Shown here: positions 1 to 8,132 of the stretch, piece after piece | Layout: each line of letters opens with the position of its first letter | Position numbering within the stretch: position 1 is the stretch's first letter | From: Achromobacter pulmonis | GTDB taxonomy: Bacteria; Pseudomonadota; Gammaproteobacteria; Burkholderiales; Burkholderiaceae_B | Direction of reading: 5' to 3' | Assembly: GCF_002885955.2 (NCBI RefSeq) | Contig: NZ_POQS01000007.1 | Location: forward strand, 201,710-244,657 | Length of the DNA: 42,948 nt | Program-made: the position numbers and the translations under genes | The notes under the pieces: model-generated | The model's database searches: none | What the model was told of the DNA's origin: nothing | What the model saw: the letters and a program-made list of their open reading frames with translations, nothing else

Positions 1-409
1 TGTAGACCTGGGTTACCGGGGCGTGGATGCCGACAATCCGCAGGTGCGCATTGTGCATCGTGGCAAGCCAAAACGGCTGACGGCGTTGGAGCGAAAGCAA
101 CTGAAACGACGCCAAGCCATTGAACCGATCATTGGTCATTTGAAAGCGGATCACCGGATGGATCGCTGTCACCTTAAAGGTGAAGAAGGCGACCGGCTGC
201 ATGCGGTGTTGTGCGCGGCGGGCTATAACCTCAAGTGGTTGCTGCGTATGATTGCCAAGAAGGGGGTGCCCTTCATGCAGATCCTTTTTTTGCGCCTGAA
301 AAAAGGCACCGCCGTGAGGACGATTCTGACGGCATTGGCGTGGTTGGGGGATGCTGACCGGTTAAACCGTCATCATAGCGTCATGCAAAGACCCGTGTTG
401 GCGGCGTGA
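1..409 (+). mobile_element. IS5-family transposase, C-terminal part (element runs off the left edge)
   Basis: The open frame enters from the window edge (codons from position 2) and stops at 407-409, so only about 135 C-terminal residues are visible. They contain DLGYRGVDAD and then RQAIEPIIGHLK. The latter fits the R-(3)-E-(6)-K part of the IS5/IS4-type DDE signature, so the third catalytic acid is present; the usual upstream tyrosine is a leucine. The DDE fold cuts and joins element ends. The gene points into the truncated wecB gene on the opposite strand, and the element probably ends just before 461. IS1663 of B. pertussis is one candidate identity, but I cannot confirm it without the left half. 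Confidence 0.8.
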
Positions 410-423
410 CGCTGCGTCTTGAA

Positions 424-439
424 TGACCGTTTTCGGTCA
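424..439. terminator. Hairpin at the right end of the insertion sequence
   Basis: TGACCG and CGGTCA form a perfect 6-bp stem around a TTTT loop, 15 bases after the transposase stop. It could end transposase transcription or shield the element from outside reading. There is no long T-tract, so terminator strength is uncertain. Confidence 0.45.
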
Positions 440-460
440 AAATGAATAAATCAGCATCGA

Positions 461-464
461 CTAA
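461..464. repeat. Probable IS target-site copy (CTAA) at the IS/wecB junction
   Basis: The wecB reading frame loses similarity to its family exactly here. The intact family continues GNIYSPWPEE; here the codon after GNI is TAG, read from CTA on the plus strand. IS5-family elements commonly duplicate a four-base CTAR/YTAR target, and CTAA fits. The matching copy would be beyond the left edge, so the duplication itself is not seen. Confidence 0.45.
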
Positions 465-838
465 ATATTGCCCGTGCGCAGGCCGGCTTCGACGTGGCCA
501 ACGGGAATGCGCTGGTAGTAAGCCGCCAGCGAAGCGGCGAACGTCGTGGCTGTATCGCCGTGGACCAGGATATAGTCCGGGCGGTAGTTTTGCAGCACGT
601 TGCGCATGCCGAGCAGAATGGCGCTGGTTACGTCTGTAATGTCCTGGCCCGCCTTCATGATATCGAGGTCGAAATCCGGCCGGATCTCGAACAGGGACAA
701 GACCTGGTCCAACATTTCGCGGTGCTGGGCGGTCACGCATACGCGTGCCTCTATGGTCGGATCGTGCGCCAGTGCATGTACGAGAGGCGCCATTTTGATG
801 GCTTCGGGGCGAGTGCCGAACACGGTCAGGATTTTCAT
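461..838 (-). pseudogene. wecB: UDP-N-acetylglucosamine 2-epimerase (WecB type), truncated by an IS
   Basis: Only 125 residues remain of an enzyme normally about 370 long that converts UDP-GlcNAc to UDP-ManNAc for surface polysaccharide. The start MKILTVFGTRPEAIKM is the classic WecB beginning. AQHREMLD, VHGDTATTF and GHVEAGLRTGN follow, so the first of the conserved acidic residues is kept. The later PEEGNR segment, the catalytic histidine and the whole second Rossmann domain are gone. The frame stops at a TAG created at the insertion junction. It differs from WlbD/WbpI-type epimerases, which start GARPQFIKA. Loss of function is near certain. It is divergent from waaC, suggesting a former lipopolysaccharide or capsule locus. 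Confidence 0.85.
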
Positions 839-1001
839 GAATCGGATCTGGGCTGAAGTTGTTGCAGTGGGCGACGCTGCGCGGCGCTGGCAATTGGGTT
901 TGTAGCCGATTCTACTCCGGGGGCGTCCGGACGCTTCTCCCTGTGTTTCCCCGGGATTTTGTGTTGTACATTCCATCTTTCATCGTATTGCCCAATTCTT
1001 G

Positions 1002-2030
1002 ATGCCCACCCGCATTCTCATCGTCCGCACTTCGTCCCTGGGCGACCTCGTCCACATGCTGCCGGCTATCACCGATATAGCCCGGCACGTTCCTGACGCC
1101 GAGATCGATTGGGTAGCGGAGGAAGCCTTCGCGGAGATTCCCGCCTGGCATCCGGCGGTCAATGAGGTCATCAAGGTGGCGCACCGGCGCTGGCGCAAGG
1201 CCTGGTGGTCGCCCCAGGTGCGGGCCGAGCGGCACGCCCTGAAAGAGCGGCTGCGGGCCAAGCAGTACGACGTGGTGCTGGACATGCAGGCGCTGCTGAA
1301 ATCGGCCTGGCTGGTGCGCCAGACCCGCGGGGTGCGCCACGGGCTGGACTGGCGTTCGGCGCGCGAGCCGCTGGCGTCGCTGTTCTATAACGTGCGCCAT
1401 CGGGTGGAATTCTGGCAGCCGGCGGTCATCCGCCAGCGCAAGCTGGCCTCGCTGACGTTCGGCTACCAGTACGCCGGCCAGCCCGATTTCGGGCTGCAGG
1501 CGTTTTCGCGCCAGGCCGCCCAGGCCCGCGAGGACGAGGCGGGGGCGGACCAGGGCCAGGCCGAGCCGCCGCGCCTGCATCACGTGGATACGGATCACGG
1601 CTACGCGGTCATCATGCCGTCGGCCAGCCGCGACGACAAACTCTGGCCCGAGGACGATTGGCGCGCGGTGTTCCGCCGCCTGCGCGACGCGGGCTGCACG
1701 CTGCGCCTGCTCTGCGGCAACGAGCAGGAGGCCGAACGCGCCAGGCTGCTGATCGCCGGCATGGACGGGGCGGAAGTGCTGCCGCGCATGGATCTGACCT
1801 CGGTGGCCCGGCTGCTGGCCGGCTCGCGCCTGATGGTGGGCCTGGACAGCGGCCTGACCCATCTGTCGGCCGCGCTGGGCCGTCCCACCATCGGCATCTA
1901 CCGGGCTTCGACCCCGGTGCGCACGCCGCTGGTCGGGTCGAACTACACCGCCAGCCTGGGCGACCGCGGCGCGTCGCCGTCGCGCGAGGCCGTGATGGCG
2001 TCGGTGGAGCAGGCGCTGGCGGCCCAGTGA
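1002..2030 (+). CDS. waaC: ADP-heptose:LPS heptosyltransferase I
   Basis: This GT9 enzyme adds the first L-glycero-D-manno-heptose to Kdo in the lipopolysaccharide inner core at the cytoplasmic face of the inner membrane. The protein is 342 residues, normal for WaaC. It begins MPTRILIVRTSSLGDLVHMLP, the N-terminal GT9 motif, and near the C-terminus has GLDSGLTHLSAALGRPT, which corresponds to the ADP-heptose-binding D-x-G-x-x-H region. ATG at 1002 is preferred over TTG at 999 because it gives the usual family start. The stop is two bases before waaA, so the two are translationally coupled. A glutamine/alanine-rich stretch around residues 170-190 looks like a lineage-specific insertion. Confidence 0.92.
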   Translation: MPTRILIVRTSSLGDLVHMLPAITDIARHVPDAEIDWVAEEAFAEIPAWHPAVNEVIKVAHRRWRKAWWSPQVRAERHALKERLRAKQYDVVLDMQALLKSAWLVRQTRGVRHGLDWRSAREPLASLFYNVRHRVEFWQPAVIRQRKLASLTFGYQYAGQPDFGLQAFSRQAAQAREDEAGADQGQAEPPRLHHVDTDHGYAVIMPSASRDDKLWPEDDWRAVFRRLRDAGCTLRLLCGNEQEAERARLLIAGMDGAEVLPRMDLTSVARLLAGSRLMVGLDSGLTHLSAALGRPTIGIYRASTPVRTPLVGSNYTASLGDRGASPSREAVMASVEQALAAQ

Positions 2031-2031
2031 C

Positions 2032-3318
2032 ATGAACCGCGGCGTCTACACACTGGCGCTTCGGGCCCTGTCGCCGCTGATCTGGCTGTGGATGGGCCAT
2101 CGCGCCCGGCGCGCCGGCGGCCAGTGGGAAATCTTTTCGCCGCAGCGGTTCGGCCGGCTGCCGGCCGCTTCCTCTTCCGATTCCCAGGCGGCGCCGGTGT
2201 GGGTGCACGCCGTGAGCCTGGGCGAGACCCGGGCCGCGCAGCCGCTGTTGCAGGCGCTGCTGGACCGCGGCCTGCCGGTGCTGCTGACCCACGTGACGGC
2301 CACCGGACGGGCCGAGGGCGCGCGGCTGTTCCAGGACGCCATCGGCCGCGGGCAGTTGCGCCAGGCGTGGCTGCCGTACGATTTTCCGGGGGCGACCCGC
2401 CGTTTCATGGCGGCCAGCAGGCCGCGCTGCGGCCTGCTGATAGAGCGCGAGGTGTGGCCCAATCTGCTGGCCGCGGCGCGCGCGGCGGGCGTGCCGATGG
2501 GGCTGGTCAGCGCGCGGTTCTCGGCTTCTTCGTTGCGCCAGGCGGGCCGGATGGGCGGCGTGATGCGCGAGGCCCTGGCCGGGCTGGACGCGGTGCTGGC
2601 CCAGACCGCCGAGGACGCCGCGCGGCTGGCGCAGGCCGGCGCCCGGCAGCCCGTGGTGACCGGCAACCTGAAGTTCGACCTGGCGCTGCCGCCGACGCAG
2701 GTGCAGGCCGGCCAGGCCTGGCGCCAGCGCCTGGGCCGGCCCGTGGTGGCCGTGGCCAGCACGCGCGAGGGCGAGGACGGCGCCTTCATCGAGGCCATCA
2801 AACGCCATGCCAAAGTATCAGGGACGCATAATGCGCCCCTGTTTCTGCTGATTCCGCGCCATCCCCAGCGTTTCGACGAGGCCGCGCGCCTGCTGGAGGA
2901 GGCCGGCCTGGCGTATGCACGGCGTTCGGCGGGCGCGGAGCCCGGCGCGGACACCACGGTGCTGCTGGGCGATACGCTGGGCGAAATGGCTTTCTACTAC
3001 GCGGCCTCGGACGTCGCGATCGTGGCGGGCAGCTTCGCGCCGCTGGGCGGGCAGAACCTGATCGAGGCCTGCGCGGCCGGGGTGCCGGTCATCGTCGGGC
3101 CGCATACGTTCAATTTCAAGCAGGCGGCCGAGGACGCCATCGAGGCGGGCGCGGCGCAGCGCGCGCCGGATGCGGCGCAGGCGGTGGACGCCGCGATGGC
3201 GCTGCTGGCCGACGAGGCGCGGCGGCGGCGCGGCGGCGAGGCGGCGCGGGCCTGGTTCGGCGCGCACGCGGGCGCGACCGGGCGCACGCTGGACGCCTTG
3301 GCGTCCTGGCTGGACTAG
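2032..3318 (+). CDS. waaA: 3-deoxy-D-manno-octulosonic acid (Kdo) transferase
   Basis: WaaA (KdtA, GT30) transfers Kdo from CMP-Kdo to the lipid A precursor. At 428 residues it has normal length. It has an N-terminal membrane-proximal segment (ALSPLIWLWMGHRARRAGG), then VWVHAVSLGETRAA with the glutamate of the active site, REVWPNLL, LVSARFS, and GQNLIEACAAGVPVIVGPHTFNF in the nucleotide-binding C-terminal domain. The B. pertussis enzyme is reported to add a single Kdo, so a monofunctional enzyme is likely here. It follows waaC after one base, and its stop overlaps the stop of the opposite-strand mini-gene at 3315-3479. Confidence 0.93.
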   Translation: MNRGVYTLALRALSPLIWLWMGHRARRAGGQWEIFSPQRFGRLPAASSSDSQAAPVWVHAVSLGETRAAQPLLQALLDRGLPVLLTHVTATGRAEGARLFQDAIGRGQLRQAWLPYDFPGATRRFMAASRPRCGLLIEREVWPNLLAAARAAGVPMGLVSARFSASSLRQAGRMGGVMREALAGLDAVLAQTAEDAARLAQAGARQPVVTGNLKFDLALPPTQVQAGQAWRQRLGRPVVAVASTREGEDGAFIEAIKRHAKVSGTHNAPLFLLIPRHPQRFDEAARLLEEAGLAYARRSAGAEPGADTTVLLGDTLGEMAFYYAASDVAIVAGSFAPLGGQNLIEACAAGVPVIVGPHTFNFKQAAEDAIEAGAAQRAPDAAQAVDAAMALLADEARRRRGGEAARAWFGAHAGATGRTLDALASWLD

Positions 3319-3479
3319 GACCCGCTGCGGGGAACCAGCTTGACCGCGCCGGGGTTCAGTTCCTGGCTGAAACGGCGGGTGTCGCGTCCTTCGTCCTCGG
3401 GGCGCATGCCCAGCCAGCCCTGGCCGAGCGCGTAGACGCCCAGGTTCGCCAGCAGGATGAGTACGAAAAGCACGCGCAT
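3315..3479 (-). CDS. 54-residue membrane peptide, resembling the N-terminus of a SPOR-domain protein
   Basis: Too short for most gene finders. It starts MRVLFVLILLANLGVYALGQ, a single membrane helix, continues with a charged PEDEGRDTRR stretch, then SQELNPGAVKLVP and a stop. In many Burkholderiales coaX is followed by a protein with this layout (helix, then a leucine-asparagine-proline phrase) that continues into a C-terminal SPOR peptidoglycan-binding domain of about 70 residues. Here the domain is missing and the frame ends 3 bases inside the 3' end of waaA. It lies 9 bases after coaX in the birA-coaX operon. It is either a shortened relic or a functional anchor peptide; the family link is by eye. 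Confidence 0.6.
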   Translation of the reverse strand: MRVLFVLILLANLGVYALGQGWLGMRPEDEGRDTRRFSQELNPGAVKLVPRSGS

Positions 3480-3488
3480 GCAGGCCTC

Positions 3489-4295
3489 TCAGTCGGCGGC
3501 CGGCGGGTTGGCGCGCGCGATCGCGGCCAGCCCGTCCAGCACGGGATGATCCAGGTAGACCGGCACGGGCGTCGCGCCGAATGCGCCGCCCGCGTCGGCC
3601 AGCAGGCGTTCGATTTCCTGGTGGACTTCGGGCCAGCCGCCGCCGGCGGCAAAGATCTGCGGCGTCTGGCCGTAGCGCTGGCGTCCGGCCAGCCATTGGC
3701 GCACGACCGCGCCGGCCTGCGCCGCGGCGATGCCCGAGGCGATGGCTTCGTGCGTGTCGGCGGGGTAGGCCACGACCTGACCGTTGGCCACCGGCAGGTT
3801 GGCGGTGCCGTGCGCCAGGGCGTTGCGCATCATGGCGGGGCCGGGCAGGATCAGGCCGCCGGCGAAGACGTTGTCGGGGCCCACGGTGTCGATGGTGGTG
3901 GCGGTGCCGAAGCTGGCCAGCACGAAAGGCGGGTGGTCTTGCGGCAGGCGCGACAGCACGCCCAGCAGCGACGCCCAGCGGTCGGCGCCCAGCTGCGTGG
4001 GCTTGCGGTAGCCGTTGACCAGTCCCAGCGTCGCGGCCTGGGAGGGCGACCAGGTCATGCCGCAGCCGTGTTTTTCGAGGATGGCGGCGATGGCCTTGCC
4101 GCGGGCCTCGCCGGCGACGTTCACGCCTATCGCCCGCTGCGGGCGGCGCGGAAGCGCGGCCAGCCAGCGATCCAGGGCGTCCAGGTCCACGCCCTCGAAG
4201 GCGACCGCCGCCGGTTCGCGCGGCGCGTCGGCGTTGGCGGCGTCCAGCCAGCCTACCTTGAGACGGCTGTTGCCGGAGTCGATGAGAATAATCAT
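3489..4295 (-). CDS. coaX: Type III pantothenate kinase (Bvg accessory factor)
   Basis: CoaX phosphorylates pantothenate, the first step of coenzyme A synthesis. The 268-residue protein has the family layout: MIILIDSGNSRLKVGW (phosphate-binding aspartate D6), LGADRWA (substrate binding) and FGTATTIDTV (second acidic motif), followed by GGLILPG. In Bordetella this gene is known as baf, found because it raised BvgAS-dependent expression; the enzyme activity is its established role. The start ATG overlaps the birA stop by four bases (ATGA), so birA and coaX are co-translated. That order is typical of Bordetella and links biotin and CoA supply. Confidence 0.93.
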   Translation of the reverse strand: MIILIDSGNSRLKVGWLDAANADAPREPAAVAFEGVDLDALDRWLAALPRRPQRAIGVNVAGEARGKAIAAILEKHGCGMTWSPSQAATLGLVNGYRKPTQLGADRWASLLGVLSRLPQDHPPFVLASFGTATTIDTVGPDNVFAGGLILPGPAMMRNALAHGTANLPVANGQVVAYPADTHEAIASGIAAAQAGAVVRQWLAGRQRYGQTPQIFAAGGGWPEVHQEIERLLADAGGAFGATPVPVYLDHPVLDGLAAIARANPPAAD

Positions 4296-5131
4296 GCTTG
4301 GCGTCGGATCGAGATTTCGCCGACCAGGATCGGCTGGGCGCCCTCGGGCGTTTGCACCAGCAGGCGGCCGTGGTCGTCCACGCCGCAGGCGGTGCCGCTA
4401 AGAAGGATAGCGCCCTTGTCCAGGACGTTGACCTTGCGGCCGGCCAAAGCGTCCACCTGGCCGAAACGCTGCCTGAATGCGCCGAAGCCCGCGCGCTGCA
4501 GCTCCCGGACCGCTTCGTGCCACGCCGTGGCGCTGGCGCAGACCAGGTCGGCGGCGCTGGCGGCGCGCCCCTGCACCTGGCTCCAGTCGGCGACGTCGCG
4601 CCCGAGTTCGGCCGACAGGCGCTCCGCGTCGCGCAGGTTCACCCCCATGCCGATGACCACGGTGTAGCCGGCGTCCGGCCCGCCCGGGTTGCGGGTGGTC
4701 TCGACCAGCACGCCGGCGAGCTTGGCGTCATGCCACTGCACGTCGTTGGGCCATTTCATGCACAGTCCCGCCGATTCCGGGCCGGCCACGGCGCGCAGGG
4801 CCTCGCACGCGGCCACGCCGGCCAGCGGCGACAGCGCGGGCAGTTGCGCGGCGGGCAGGTGCACGTCGAAGGCGCAGGAGAACATGAGATTGGCGCCCGA
4901 GCGGTTCTGCCAGGGGCGGCCTGCGCGGCCGCGTCCGGTCTCCTGCAGGTGCGTGCCCAGCAGCCAGGGCTTGCCGCCCGCGCCCGCGCGGGCGCGGGCC
5001 AGCAGGTCGGCGTTGGTCGATCCGGTGCTGCCGGTCCAGGAGACGTCTTGAAACGCGGGCAGGCGCGTGGCCAGTTCCCGGGCCAGGTCATCGGGCGCGG
5101 GCAGATCGATGGTTCGGGCTTGAGCGGACAT
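4292..5131 (-). CDS. birA: Biotin--[acetyl-CoA-carboxylase] ligase
   Basis: The enzyme activates biotin to biotinyl-AMP and attaches it to the carrier domain of acetyl-CoA carboxylase. The 279-residue protein carries GRGRAGRPW (residues 66-74, biotinyl-AMP loop), KWPND (126-130) and the lysine of AKLAGVL (137). The C-terminal SH3-like domain ends near ILVGEISI. Compared with E. coli BirA (321 residues) it has no N-terminal winged-helix domain, so it is a group I ligase that should not repress biotin genes. It is the first gene of the birA-coaX-small peptide operon, divergent from the transporter operon at 5226. Confidence 0.92.
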   Translation of the reverse strand: MSAQARTIDLPAPDDLARELATRLPAFQDVSWTGSTGSTNADLLARARAGAGGKPWLLGTHLQETGRGRAGRPWQNRSGANLMFSCAFDVHLPAAQLPALSPLAGVAACEALRAVAGPESAGLCMKWPNDVQWHDAKLAGVLVETTRNPGGPDAGYTVVIGMGVNLRDAERLSAELGRDVADWSQVQGRAASAADLVCASATAWHEAVRELQRAGFGAFRQRFGQVDALAGRKVNVLDKGAILLSGTACGVDDHGRLLVQTPEGAQPILVGEISIRRQA

Positions 5132-5225
5132 GGCGGCGATTGTAGGGCACGCAAGCCCGCGCTCGCGGTCGGCACGCGCCTGCGTATATCATTAACGATA
5201 CATTTTGCATTGGTAAGCTCCCTGC

Positions 5226-6356
5226 ATGCCGCATTCCGTTTCGTCCGCACCCGTCGCCACGCCCCTGCGCCATGAAGGGGGCGTCTGCCATGTGGCCGGC
5301 GACTGGAGCGTGCTGGCGCTCGCAGAACCCGGCGAGGTGGAGCGCCGCCGCCAGGCCCTGGCGCAGGCGGCCCGCGATGGCGCGCGCTGGGACCTGCACC
5401 GCATCAGCCGGCTGGACACCATCGGCGCGCTGCTGATCTGGCAGGCCTGGGGCGAAAAGCTGCCCGAGCGCGTGCGCTGGTCGCCGGGGCCGCAGGACGT
5501 GTTCAACGCGCTGGCCATGAACAAGGGCGGCACGCCGCAGGCCGCGCCCAAGGGCGATCCCTGGGCCTGGCTGCGCGCGGTGGGCGACGCGGTATTCAAG
5601 GCGGCCGCCAACGGCCGCGCGCTGCTGACCATGCTGGGGCAGCTGGTGCTGGACCTGGGCGGGCTGCTGCGCCGCCCGCGGCTCGGGCCCTGGCGCGAGA
5701 TCTCGGCGCAGATCTACCGGACCGGCGCGCAGGCGCTGGGCATCACGGCGCTGGTTGGCTTTCTGATCGGCGTGGTCCTGTCCTATCTGTCGGCGCAGCA
5801 GCTGCAGATGATCGGGGCCGACCGCTTCATCGTGCGCCTGCTGGGCGTGTCCATCGTGCGCGAGCTCGGGCCGGTGCTGGCCGCCATCCTGGTCGCGGGC
5901 CGGTCGGGCTCGGCGATCACGGCGCAGATCGGCGTCATGCGGGTGACGCAGGAGCTCGACGCGATGCTGGTCATGGGCATTTCGCACGGGCAGCGCCTGA
6001 TCCTGCCGCGCGTGATCGCGCTGGCCGTGACCATGCCGCTGCTGGTGCTGTGGACCGACGCGATGGCCATCCTGGGCGGCATGCTGGCCGCGCAGGTGCA
6101 GCTGGGCGTGTCGGCGCAATGGTTCCTGCAGTCGCTGCCGGACGCCATTTCGCTGACCAATTACTGGATCGGCATCATGAAGGGCGTGACCTTCGGCATG
6201 CTGATCGCGCTGATCGCATGCCACTTCGGGCTGTGCATCCAGCCCAACACGGAAAGCCTGGGGCGCGGCACCACCACTTCGGTGGTCACGTCCATCACCG
6301 GCGTGATCCTGCTGGACGCGCTGTACGCCGTGGCCTTCAGTTCGGTGGGCATCTGA
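5226..6356 (+). CDS. ABC transporter permease, STAS-MlaE fusion (MCE-type lipid transporter)
   Basis: Residues 1 to about 110 form a STAS-like domain (DWSVLALAEPG, RISRLDTIGALLIWQ); the rest is a MlaE/YrbE permease with five or so membrane helices (ALGITALVGFLIGVVLSYLS, ELGPVLAAILVAGRSGSA, RVIALAVTMPLLVLW, VTSITGVILLDALYAV). MlaE permeases move phospholipid between the membranes together with an ATPase and an MCE protein. In the E. coli Mla system the STAS protein (MlaB) is separate; here it is fused to the permease. Its TGA overlaps the ATG of the ATPase by one base. The substrate cannot be read from sequence. Confidence 0.88.
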   Translation: MPHSVSSAPVATPLRHEGGVCHVAGDWSVLALAEPGEVERRRQALAQAARDGARWDLHRISRLDTIGALLIWQAWGEKLPERVRWSPGPQDVFNALAMNKGGTPQAAPKGDPWAWLRAVGDAVFKAAANGRALLTMLGQLVLDLGGLLRRPRLGPWREISAQIYRTGAQALGITALVGFLIGVVLSYLSAQQLQMIGADRFIVRLLGVSIVRELGPVLAAILVAGRSGSAITAQIGVMRVTQELDAMLVMGISHGQRLILPRVIALAVTMPLLVLWTDAMAILGGMLAAQVQLGVSAQWFLQSLPDAISLTNYWIGIMKGVTFGMLIALIACHFGLCIQPNTESLGRGTTTSVVTSITGVILLDALYAVAFSSVGI

Positions 6357-7195
6357 TGGACAGCGTCGCCCAGCACCGGCTGTTCGCGCAAGACGACGTC
6401 ACCGTCGAGCCCGTCATCACGGTGCGCGGCCTGCGCACCGCCTTCGGCGACCACGTGGTGCACGACAACCTGGACCTCACGGTGTTTCCCGGCGAGATCC
6501 AGGTGCTGGTGGGCGGATCGGGCACCGGCAAGACCGTGCTGCTGCGCCAGATCATCGGGCTGGAGCAGCCGGCGGCCGGTTCGATCAAGGTGCTGGGGCA
6601 CTCGCTGTCCGAGCTGAGTCCGGCCGAGCGCCGCAGCCTGTCGTACCGCTGGGGCATGCTGTTCCAGGCCGGGGCGCTGTTCTCCGCGCTGTCCGTATAC
6701 GACAACATCGCCTTGCCGCTGCGCGAGCTGCGCACGGTGCCCGAAGACCTGGTGCGCGACGTCGTCATGTGCCGGCTGGCGATGGTGGGCCTGTCCTCGC
6801 GCGATGCCGACAAGCGGCCCTCCGACCTGTCCGGCGGCATGGTCAAGCGCGTGGCGCTGGCGCGCGCGCTGTCCCTGGACCCGGAATTGCTGTTCCTGGA
6901 CGAGCCCACGGCCGGCCTGGACCCGCTGCGTTCCGACGAGTTCGTGGACCTGGTGCGCAACCTGCACCGGCAGCTGGGCTTTACCGTGGTCATGGTGACG
7001 CACGACCTGGATACGCTGCTGGCCCTGGCCACGCGCGTGGCCGTGCTCGCCGACAAGCGGGTGATCGTGAACGACACCGTGCAGGAAGTCCTGAAGGTCG
7101 ATCACCCGTTCATTCATACGTTCTTCCTGGGCGAGCGCGGCCTGCGCGCGCTGGGAGACATGGCGCCGAAGGGATTGCATCATGGAAAACCGTAG
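6356..7195 (+). CDS. ABC transporter ATP-binding protein (MlaF-like)
   Basis: The 279-residue ATPase of the same lipid transporter. Walker A is GGSGTGKTV, the signature motif is LSGGM, Walker B is LLFLDEPT, and the switch histidine lies in MVTHDLDT. A glutamine (LFQAGALFSAL) marks the Q-loop typical of MlaF proteins. The ATG sits in TGATG at the end of the permease gene, and the stop lies 14 bases inside the MCE gene, so the three are coupled. The chosen start gives a short N-terminal extension before the conserved PVITVRGL strand. Confidence 0.9.
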   Translation: MDSVAQHRLFAQDDVTVEPVITVRGLRTAFGDHVVHDNLDLTVFPGEIQVLVGGSGTGKTVLLRQIIGLEQPAAGSIKVLGHSLSELSPAERRSLSYRWGMLFQAGALFSALSVYDNIALPLRELRTVPEDLVRDVVMCRLAMVGLSSRDADKRPSDLSGGMVKRVALARALSLDPELLFLDEPTAGLDPLRSDEFVDLVRNLHRQLGFTVVMVTHDLDTLLALATRVAVLADKRVIVNDTVQEVLKVDHPFIHTFFLGERGLRALGDMAPKGLHHGKP

Positions 7196-8129
7196 TCATG
7201 CGCTCATGGCCGGTATCTTTACGCTGGTCTTGCTGGCCGCCGCTGCGCTGGCGGCCATCTGGATCGGCCGCGACCGGACCCAGCTGCAACCATACGAAAT
7301 CATCTCCGCCACCGCCGTCAGCGGCCTGAATCCGCAGTCCACCGTGCGCTACCAGGGCGTGCCCGTGGGCAAGGTGCAGTCGCTGGCGCTGAACCCGGAC
7401 AAGCCGGGGCAGGTGCGCATCCGCATCGGCATCGCGCCGAACACGCCGATCACCGAATCGACCTGGGCCGAACTGGGCGTGCAGGGCGTGACCGGCATGT
7501 CCAACATCGAGCTGCGCGACGACGGCACTTCGAGCAAGCGGCTGGAATCCTCGGCGCTGCATCCGGCCGCCATCCCGCTGCGGCCGGGCTTTCTCGAGCG
7601 CCTCGGGCAGCGCGGAGACCAGCTCATCTCGAACGTGGAGCAGGTCTCCGAGCAGATGCGCCGCATCCTGAGCGAACAGAACGTGCAGGCGCTGACCGCC
7701 AGCCTGCAGAACGTCACCGACCTCACGCAATCGCTGAAAGAGGCCAGCAGCGGCCTCGGCCCGGCGATGGCCAAGCTGGGGCCGCTCATGGAATCGCTGA
7801 ACGCCACCTCGCGCCAGGCCGATCACGCCGCGCGCGAAGTCGGCGGCCTGGCGCTGCAGGCGCGCCAGTCGCTGGCGCGCCTGACGGCGCCCGGCGGCGC
7901 CTTGTCGGTCGCCACCAGCAGCCTCAACGACATCGCCCTGGCCGCCGCGCGGCTGGACGGCGAAACCCTGCCGGCCATCACCGGCATGGCGGCCAGCGTC
8001 AACGAGGCCGCGCGCGGCGCGGCCATGACCCTGCGCCGTGTGGACAACACGCCGCAGTCCTTATTGTTCGGCCCGGCGCCCCGCGAGCCCGGACCCGGCG
8101 AGGCTGGCTTTGCCGGTTTCGGGAGATAG
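7182..8129 (+). CDS. MCE-domain periplasmic protein (MlaD-like)
   Basis: A single N-terminal membrane helix (MAGIFTLVLLAAAALAAIWIG) anchors the protein in the inner membrane. It is followed by one MCE domain (about residues 37-115, with SGLNPQSTVRYQGVPVGKV) and a long helical tail that probably oligomerises into a tube (repeated SLQNVTDLTQSLKEA-like heptads). MCE rings carry lipids across the periplasm. At 315 residues it is longer than MlaD (183) and closer to the Ttg2C/LetB-related single-domain type. It is coupled to the ATPase upstream and the lipoprotein three bases downstream. Confidence 0.88.
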   Translation: MENRSHALMAGIFTLVLLAAAALAAIWIGRDRTQLQPYEIISATAVSGLNPQSTVRYQGVPVGKVQSLALNPDKPGQVRIRIGIAPNTPITESTWAELGVQGVTGMSNIELRDDGTSSKRLESSALHPAAIPLRPGFLERLGQRGDQLISNVEQVSEQMRRILSEQNVQALTASLQNVTDLTQSLKEASSGLGPAMAKLGPLMESLNATSRQADHAAREVGGLALQARQSLARLTAPGGALSVATSSLNDIALAAARLDGETLPAITGMAASVNEAARGAAMTLRRVDNTPQSLLFGPAPREPGPGEAGFAGFGR

Positions 8130-8132
8130 CCC

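Noticed and set aside
461..838. Truncated epimerase as wlbD of the Bordetella wlb locus
   Set aside because: The start GTRPEAIKM is of the WecB type, while WlbD/WbpI proteins begin GARPQFIKA.
912..2033. Long minus-strand frame opposite waaC
   Set aside because: Arginine/alanine/glutamine-rich translation without motifs, typical of an antisense shadow of a real GC-rich gene.
4292..5131. BirA as biotin repressor
   Set aside because: The N-terminal winged helix is absent; only the ligase domains are present.
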